Source: an uncultured Bacteroidales bacterium
GTDB lineage: Bacteria > Bacteroidota > Bacteroidia > Bacteroidales > Bacteroidaceae
DNA: 24,249 bases
Reading direction: 5' to 3'
Assembly: GCA_902768605.1 (NCBI GenBank)
Contig: CACXLY010000070.1
Location: 1 to 24,249 of the forward strand
Each line of letters starts with the position of its first letter. Within the stretch, counting starts at the first letter, position 1. The notes beneath the pieces are model-generated. The model ran no database searches. It was not told the DNA's origin and was given only the letters and a program-made list of their open reading frames with translations. The translations under genes were made by a program, and so were the position numbers. This document shows, piece after piece, positions 21,079-24,249 of this stretch.

Positions 21079-21113
21079 CGAAGACGGATACGACCGCCTC
21101 CGCCCGCTTTTTT
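21072..21113 (+). terminator. Intrinsic terminator after GH97
   Basis: AAGCGGGCG (21072-21080) pairs with CGCCCGCTT (21101-21109), with further inner pairing possible, and a T-run to 21113 follows. This is a typical Rho-independent terminator. Confidence 0.8.
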
Positions 21114-21145
21114 CATACTTCTTCGCATTTTTTTCATCATCAGCG

Positions 21146-21170
21146 GGAACATTATCCCCACTTATGCGTC
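21146..21170 (+). promoter_or_regulatory. Candidate ECF-type promoter (GGAAC-N16-CGTC)
   Basis: GGAAC at 21146-21150 and CGTC at 21167-21170 are separated by 16 bp, matching the classic ECF sigma promoter layout. It lies 22 bp before the sigma-factor ATG, and no TAnnTTTG box is present. This suggests the sigma factor drives its own operon. The site is short, so chance cannot be excluded. Confidence 0.5.
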
Positions 21171-21192
21171 TTCATATCAGAGCAACGACACA

Positions 21193-21693
21193 ATGGAGAA
21201 AGAAGCGTTCTGCACATTGGCACGTCAGCTGAGGCCCGACATCCTGTCCATCAGCCGCCGCTTTCTTAGGGAGGAGAGCGAGGCCGAGGATAACGTGCAG
21301 GACACGCTGCTCAGGCTGTGGACCATCAGGGCTAAGCTCGACGAAGTCCGCTCCGTCCAGGCACTGACGTTCGCCATCTGCCGCAATCTCTGCATCTCCA
21401 AGCTGCGCAAAAGGCACACCGTACCGATGGAACTGAGCGACGAGATACGGCTCGTCAGCACACACGACTCCGAGTGGATGCTCGAGGAAAAGGAAAACGC
21501 CGAGTGGCTCGAAGACAAGATAGCGGGACTCCCTGCGGCACAGATGCAAATCCTCAGGATGAGCCAGCAGGACGGCCTCGAGAACAATGAGATTGCGGAA
21601 CTGCTCGGCATCAGCGAGACGACCGTTCGCACGGCACTCTGCAAGGCAAGAAAGAACCTCTTGGAAAAGCTCATGAAGCGCTACCAAGGCTAA
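21193..21693 (+). CDS. ECF-type RNA polymerase sigma factor
   Basis: 166 residues. Region sigma-2 (about 10-75) shows 'RPDILSISRRFLREESEAED', 'VQDTLLRLW' and 'SVQALTFAICRNLCISKLRK', the core- and -10-binding helices. Region sigma-4 (about 105-160) shows 'LPAAQMQILRMSQQDGLENN' then the HTH 'EIAELLGISETTVRTALCKARKNLL'. It lacks sigma-3 and any C-terminal extension. The downstream membrane protein (12 bp away) is a plausible anti-sigma factor. With the small secreted protein and an outer-membrane barrel in the same unit, it probably serves an envelope-related response. It begins with its own candidate ECF promoter. Confidence 0.92.
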   Translation: MEKEAFCTLARQLRPDILSISRRFLREESEAEDNVQDTLLRLWTIRAKLDEVRSVQALTFAICRNLCISKLRKRHTVPMELSDEIRLVSTHDSEWMLEEKENAEWLEDKIAGLPAAQMQILRMSQQDGLENNEIAELLGISETTVRTALCKARKNLLEKLMKRYQG

Positions 21694-21704
21694 GACACAA
21701 TATC

Positions 21705-22163
21705 ATGAATAAGGTAACAACGGAAAACGTACGCGAACTGCTCCGCCGCTACATGGAGGGGGAAAGCACGCAGGCAGAGCAGAAGATGCTCAGGGAATAC
21801 TTCGACGGCGGGCAAGACCTGCCGGACGACTTGGCGCCCTTCGCCCAAATGTTCGCCATCATCGACGAGGCAACGCCTACGCCAAGTGTTGAAGCTTTGG
21901 ACCGCTTCGCTTCCCAAACCGAAGGCAAGCGGAAGCGTTTCCTTATCTGGCCGTTCATCGCTGCCGCCTGCATCGCTGCCTTCGCCTTCGTCCTGCTGGC
22001 ACCGCCTCAGCAGAAAGAAGAGAGCATGGCCATCGCATACGTTGACGGCAAGATGCTCAACAACGAGGTTCAGGCCATGCAAATGGGGCAGGAAGCCCTG
22101 CAAGAGATATTCAGCAACGGAAACCACGAACAGCAACTCAGCGAATTATTCAACGAACCATGA
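21705..22163 (+). CDS. Single-TM protein, putative anti-sigma factor
   Basis: 152 residues, no named family recognised. The N-terminal part (about 1-80) is helical and charged ('VRELLRRYMEGESTQAEQKM', 'LREYFDGGQDLPDDLAPF'), like the cytoplasmic ASD-like domain of small Bacteroidetes anti-sigma factors, but with no zinc His/Cys set. One TM helix follows a basic KRKR at about 86-105 (FLIWPFIAAACIAAFAFVLL), then a periplasmic tail of about 45 residues ('YVDGKMLNNEVQAMQMGQEA'). Its position 12 bp after the sigma gene and its topology support an anti-sigma role. It overlaps the next gene by 4 bp (ATGA at 22160-22163), so they are translationally coupled. Confidence 0.65.
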   Translation: MNKVTTENVRELLRRYMEGESTQAEQKMLREYFDGGQDLPDDLAPFAQMFAIIDEATPTPSVEALDRFASQTEGKRKRFLIWPFIAAACIAAFAFVLLAPPQQKEESMAIAYVDGKMLNNEVQAMQMGQEALQEIFSNGNHEQQLSELFNEP

Positions 22164-22621
22164 AACGTTTACTTATCATACTATTGATGTTTGCCGGCAT
22201 CACTCTTTGCGCCACGGCACAGGAAGGGCTCCGCATCAACGAGGTCTTCGAAGGGCATGTCGTCAGCAAGCAGTTCATTCAGGAAAGCCTCGTCAAGGGC
22301 GACAACCTTGCGCCCTACAACCTTAAGGTGCTCCACACGGCCAAATGCACAGCAAACGCCAAAGAACGCATCACGATAGAGCAGCTCTTTGCCGAAGACA
22401 TGAAGGGACGCATCTCCGACGACGACAGCAACTTGGAGATGGAGAGCCGCGACGGTCACCTTTACTACGCCATCGTTCAACTTAAGAACAATGCGAGAGG
22501 CACGCACCGATACATCTGCTATCAGTGCAGGGACAGGTCGTCGCACTACGACATCACCCTCGTCTATATGGAAGGCAAGGCCAGCCTCGCAGATTTGAGG
22601 AAGACGTTCAAGAAGAAGTAA
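22160..22621 (+). CDS. Small secreted protein of the sigma-factor operon (DUF6108-like)
   Basis: 153 residues with a signal peptide (MKRLLIILLMFAGITLCATA, cleavage near AQ at 21). The mature part is a compact alpha/beta protein of about 130 residues: 'GLRINEVFEGHVVSKQFIQE', 'HYDITLVYMEGKASLADLRK'. It contains a close Cys pair (YICYQC). It resembles a short uncharacterised Bacteroidetes family that I recall as DUF6108, usually found after an ECF sigma and an anti-sigma gene; this is recollection and not checked. No enzyme motif was seen. A periplasmic sensor or effector of the envelope response is possible. Confidence 0.65.
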   Translation: MKRLLIILLMFAGITLCATAQEGLRINEVFEGHVVSKQFIQESLVKGDNLAPYNLKVLHTAKCTANAKERITIEQLFAEDMKGRISDDDSNLEMESRDGHLYYAIVQLKNNARGTHRYICYQCRDRSSHYDITLVYMEGKASLADLRKTFKKK

Positions 22622-22649
22622 CACATAATATAATATAATGTATAAGACA

Positions 22650-23353
22650 ATGAAAAAGGTTTTAGCAGCCATCTTGATGGCAGTAATGGGAGTGACAAGC
22701 GTAATGGCAGATGACATCTTCGACGACGAGAACCCTGGAGGTTGGGATTTCGAGTTGCCGATGATTAAAGTTGGGAAGAACAATTCGAGAAGTACTGTGG
22801 AGGTAAATCTGAGCAGCAGTCTCTCGTTCGGTTTCATCGGAGGCATCAACCAGGCAGAAGGCGTCAGCATCGACATGGGGCAGTCCTTCGAGATTTCGGC
22901 AAGAAAGACTTCATGCGCATCGGCATGGGTTTCGATTGGAGGAACTATCGCGTGACAGGCTTCAAGATGTTCTCGAAGGACGAACGCGGCATCATTACCA
23001 TGCAGGACTATCCCGAAGGCACAGAGCCCAAGTTCAGCCGCATCCATACTTTCAGCCTCTCATTCCCTCTAAAATACTACCACTACTTTAACAAGAAGGT
23101 GTATTTCGCCGTAGGACCTGAATTGTATTTCACGCCGTGGGGCTCGCTCAAGACACGCTACTACGAAGGCGATGAGAAGAGGAAGATAACGGCAGGCAAC
23201 GTCCACCAGAACCGATTCTCAGTCGGCGTGGGAGCTGAGGTCATAGTGCACCACGTCGGTGTCTATTACAAATACAATCCCTTCAATGTCCTCAGCAGCT
23301 CCTACGGCCCGAAGTTCAGCACCATGACCGTCGGACTGAAAGTCGCTTTCTAA
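22650..23353 (+). pseudogene. Outer-membrane beta-barrel protein gene with a one-base frameshift
   Basis: The first frame starts at 22650 with a signal peptide (MKKVLAAILMAVMGVTSVMA) and continues with barrel-like strands ('STVEVNLSSSLSFGFIGGI'). It is sound up to about GQSFEI, then becomes ARKTSCASAW and stops at 22955. The rest is in the next frame: 'FGKKDFMRIGMGFDWRNYRV', 'FSLSFPLKYYHYFNKKVYFA', 'GPELYFTPWG', 'FSVGVGAEVIVHHVGVYYKY', ending with aromatic 'STMTVGLKVAF', the usual last strand of a barrel inserted by BAM. One missing base in the TTT at 22894-22896 (GAGATTTCGG) explains everything; GAGATTTTCGG would read EIFGKKDF. Repaired, the protein is about 234 residues, a small porin or DUF-type barrel. 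Recent mutation or a sequencing error are both possible. It is the last gene of the sigma-factor operon. Confidence 0.8.
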
Positions 23354-23359
23354 ACGAGA

Positions 23360-23391
23360 GGCACATCCAACGACAGGGAAAAGGATGTGCC
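23360..23391 (+). terminator. Hairpin after the sigma-factor operon
   Basis: GGCACATCC (23360-23368) pairs perfectly with GGATGTGCC (23383-23391) over a 14-nt loop, 7 bp after the barrel stop. No T-run follows, so it is a weak or non-intrinsic terminator. The rest of the 245-bp gap to 23599 holds no gene. Confidence 0.55.
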
Positions 23392-23557
23392 ACACCTAAC
23401 GCCCACGGATTGTACAGATTGGACTGACGGGGGTTAAAGGACATGTCAGGTTGCAGAAAAGCATTTCGCACGCATTGCCACAGCGCTTCAAAAGGCCTAA
23501 AACTGCAAAAATGCGAAAATAATTGTGAATCTGATTAATGATTTATGATTTATTTCG

Positions 23558-23565
23558 TATCTTTG
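23558..23565 (+). promoter_or_regulatory. -7 box (TATCTTTG) for the sugar-porter gene
   Basis: TATCTTTG matches TAnnTTTG, 33 bp before the ATG at 23599. The upstream DNA is AT-rich without a clear TTTG at -33. Confidence 0.6.
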
Positions 23566-23598
23566 TAGGGCAATATCGAAATTACAACTATTACTGAC

Positions 23599-24249
23599 AT
23601 GAATACTTCACAACAATCGGGCAGTAAGGCCTATCTGTACTCCGTGGTTCTTGTTGCAGTTCTCGGAGGACTGCTTTTCGGCTATGACACGGCCGTCATT
23701 TCAGGTGCAGAGAAGGGTTTGCAGGCTTTCTTCATGGAGGCCAACGACTTCGAGTACACCGACATTTGGCATGGCTTCACCTCTGCCAGCGCACTCATCG
23801 GCTGCATCATTGGCTCGCTGCTGTCGGGCTATCTGGCAACGAAGCTGGGTCGAAAGAAGTCGCTCATCATCGCGGGACTGCTGTTCTTCGTCTCCGCCTT
23901 GGGAAGCATGGAGCCGGAGTTCCTGTTCTTCAAGCACGGCGAACCGCTTTTCTCGCTTCTTCTCACGTTTAATATTTACCGTATCATAGGTGGCATCGGC
24001 GTCGGCCTGGCGTCGGCCATCTGCCCCATGTACATCGGCGAGATAGCTCCTTCTAAAATCAGGGGCATGCTGGTCAGCTGGAACCAGTTCGCCATTATCT
24101 TCGGCCAGCTTGTCGTCTATTTTGTGAACTTCTTCATCCTGGGCGACCATATCCAGCCGCTTGTGGAGGAGATGGGAAAGGGCATCGCAGCCATCAATCC
24201 CGCTGCGCAGTGGACGGTGACGACGGGTTGGCGATACATGTTCGGCAGC
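23599..24249 (+). CDS. Sugar-porter family MFS transporter, XylE-like (3' end outside window)
   Basis: 217 residues are visible before the window ends in frame. The start (ATG 23599) leads into MNTSQQSGSKAYLYSVVLVA. Sugar-porter signatures are present: 'GGLLFGYDTAVISG' in helix 1, LATKLGRKKSLI in the loop between helices 2 and 3, and 'RIIGGIGVGLASAICPMYIG' followed by EIAPSKIRG after helix 4. The family (GLUT/XylE) carries out proton-linked import of xylose, glucose, galactose or arabinose. XylE-like Bacteroidetes members have the same extended loop before 'GWRYMFGS', seen here at about 180-217. It has its own promoter. Substrate is not decidable, but with two alpha-galactosidase-type enzymes nearby, hexose uptake fits. 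Confidence 0.88.
   Translation, partial: MNTSQQSGSKAYLYSVVLVAVLGGLLFGYDTAVISGAEKGLQAFFMEANDFEYTDIWHGFTSASALIGCIIGSLLSGYLATKLGRKKSLIIAGLLFFVSALGSMEPEFLFFKHGEPLFSLLLTFNIYRIIGGIGVGLASAICPMYIGEIAPSKIRGMLVSWNQFAIIFGQLVVYFVNFFILGDHIQPLVEEMGKGIAAINPAAQWTVTTGWRYMFGS

Overview
The window looks like a chromosomal segment of a Bacteroidales bacterium, most likely a Prevotella-type gut or rumen species. Reasons: several genes are preceded by the Bacteroidetes sigma-factor -7 box (TAnnTTTG, often TACCTTTG or TATCTTTG); there are secreted glycoside hydrolases of families GH27 and GH97; the nucleoside kinase carries a TGS/ThrRS-like N-terminus; and FKBP isomerases occur in a tandem lipoprotein/periplasmic set. 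No rRNA, tRNA, CRISPR array or intact transposase was seen.

Layout. (1) Positions 1-2540 are AT-richer and full of broken genes: a HipB-like repressor running into a hipA stub, a Crp/Fnr regulator missing its DNA-binding half, and a decayed DUF1016 (YhcG) nuclease, surrounding one intact AlbA_2/HTH regulator. (2) 2687-7978 is a co-directional block: a secreted beta-helix protein, a Cthe_2159-type carbohydrate-binding lipoprotein, a four-TM LytS-like histidine kinase and a LytTR response regulator that overlaps it by 4 bp. It looks like a self-contained surface adhesion or polysaccharide-recognition system with its own two-component pair. A 27-codon scrap of a glycosidase follows. (3) 8251-10470 (minus) is a secreted GH27 alpha-galactosidase. 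A 15-helix MFS-like transporter diverges from it, followed by a Lys/Ala-rich coiled-coil membrane protein. (4) 12638-16244 (minus) is a probable sirtuin, nucleoside kinase, acyltransferase-like transcription unit. (5) 16362-18780 holds three tandem FKBP-type prolyl isomerases predicted for cytoplasm, lipoprotein and periplasm. (6) 19036-20988 is a GH97 enzyme whose visible residues look like the retaining alpha-galactosidase type; unrelated 22-bp-period tandem arrays flank it on both sides. (7) 21193-23353 is an ECF sigma-factor operon with a candidate GGAAC-N16-CGTC promoter, a putative membrane anti-sigma protein, a small secreted protein and a frameshifted outer-membrane beta-barrel gene. 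(8) The window ends inside a sugar-porter MFS gene.

The most unusual feature is the intergenic DNA. At least four sites carry 7-bp-period tandem repeats, each with a different unit (344-367, 10568-10599, 12007-12048, 15498-15565). Two carry exact 22-bp-period arrays (18804-19001, 20991-21078), and one carries an inverted pair of 8-bp-period repeats (4126-4278). The periods recur while the sequences differ, and they lie at gene ends, in a promoter and at a truncated-gene junction. This suggests a common generating process rather than copies of one element. All functional calls rest on reading the translations; no database search was possible.
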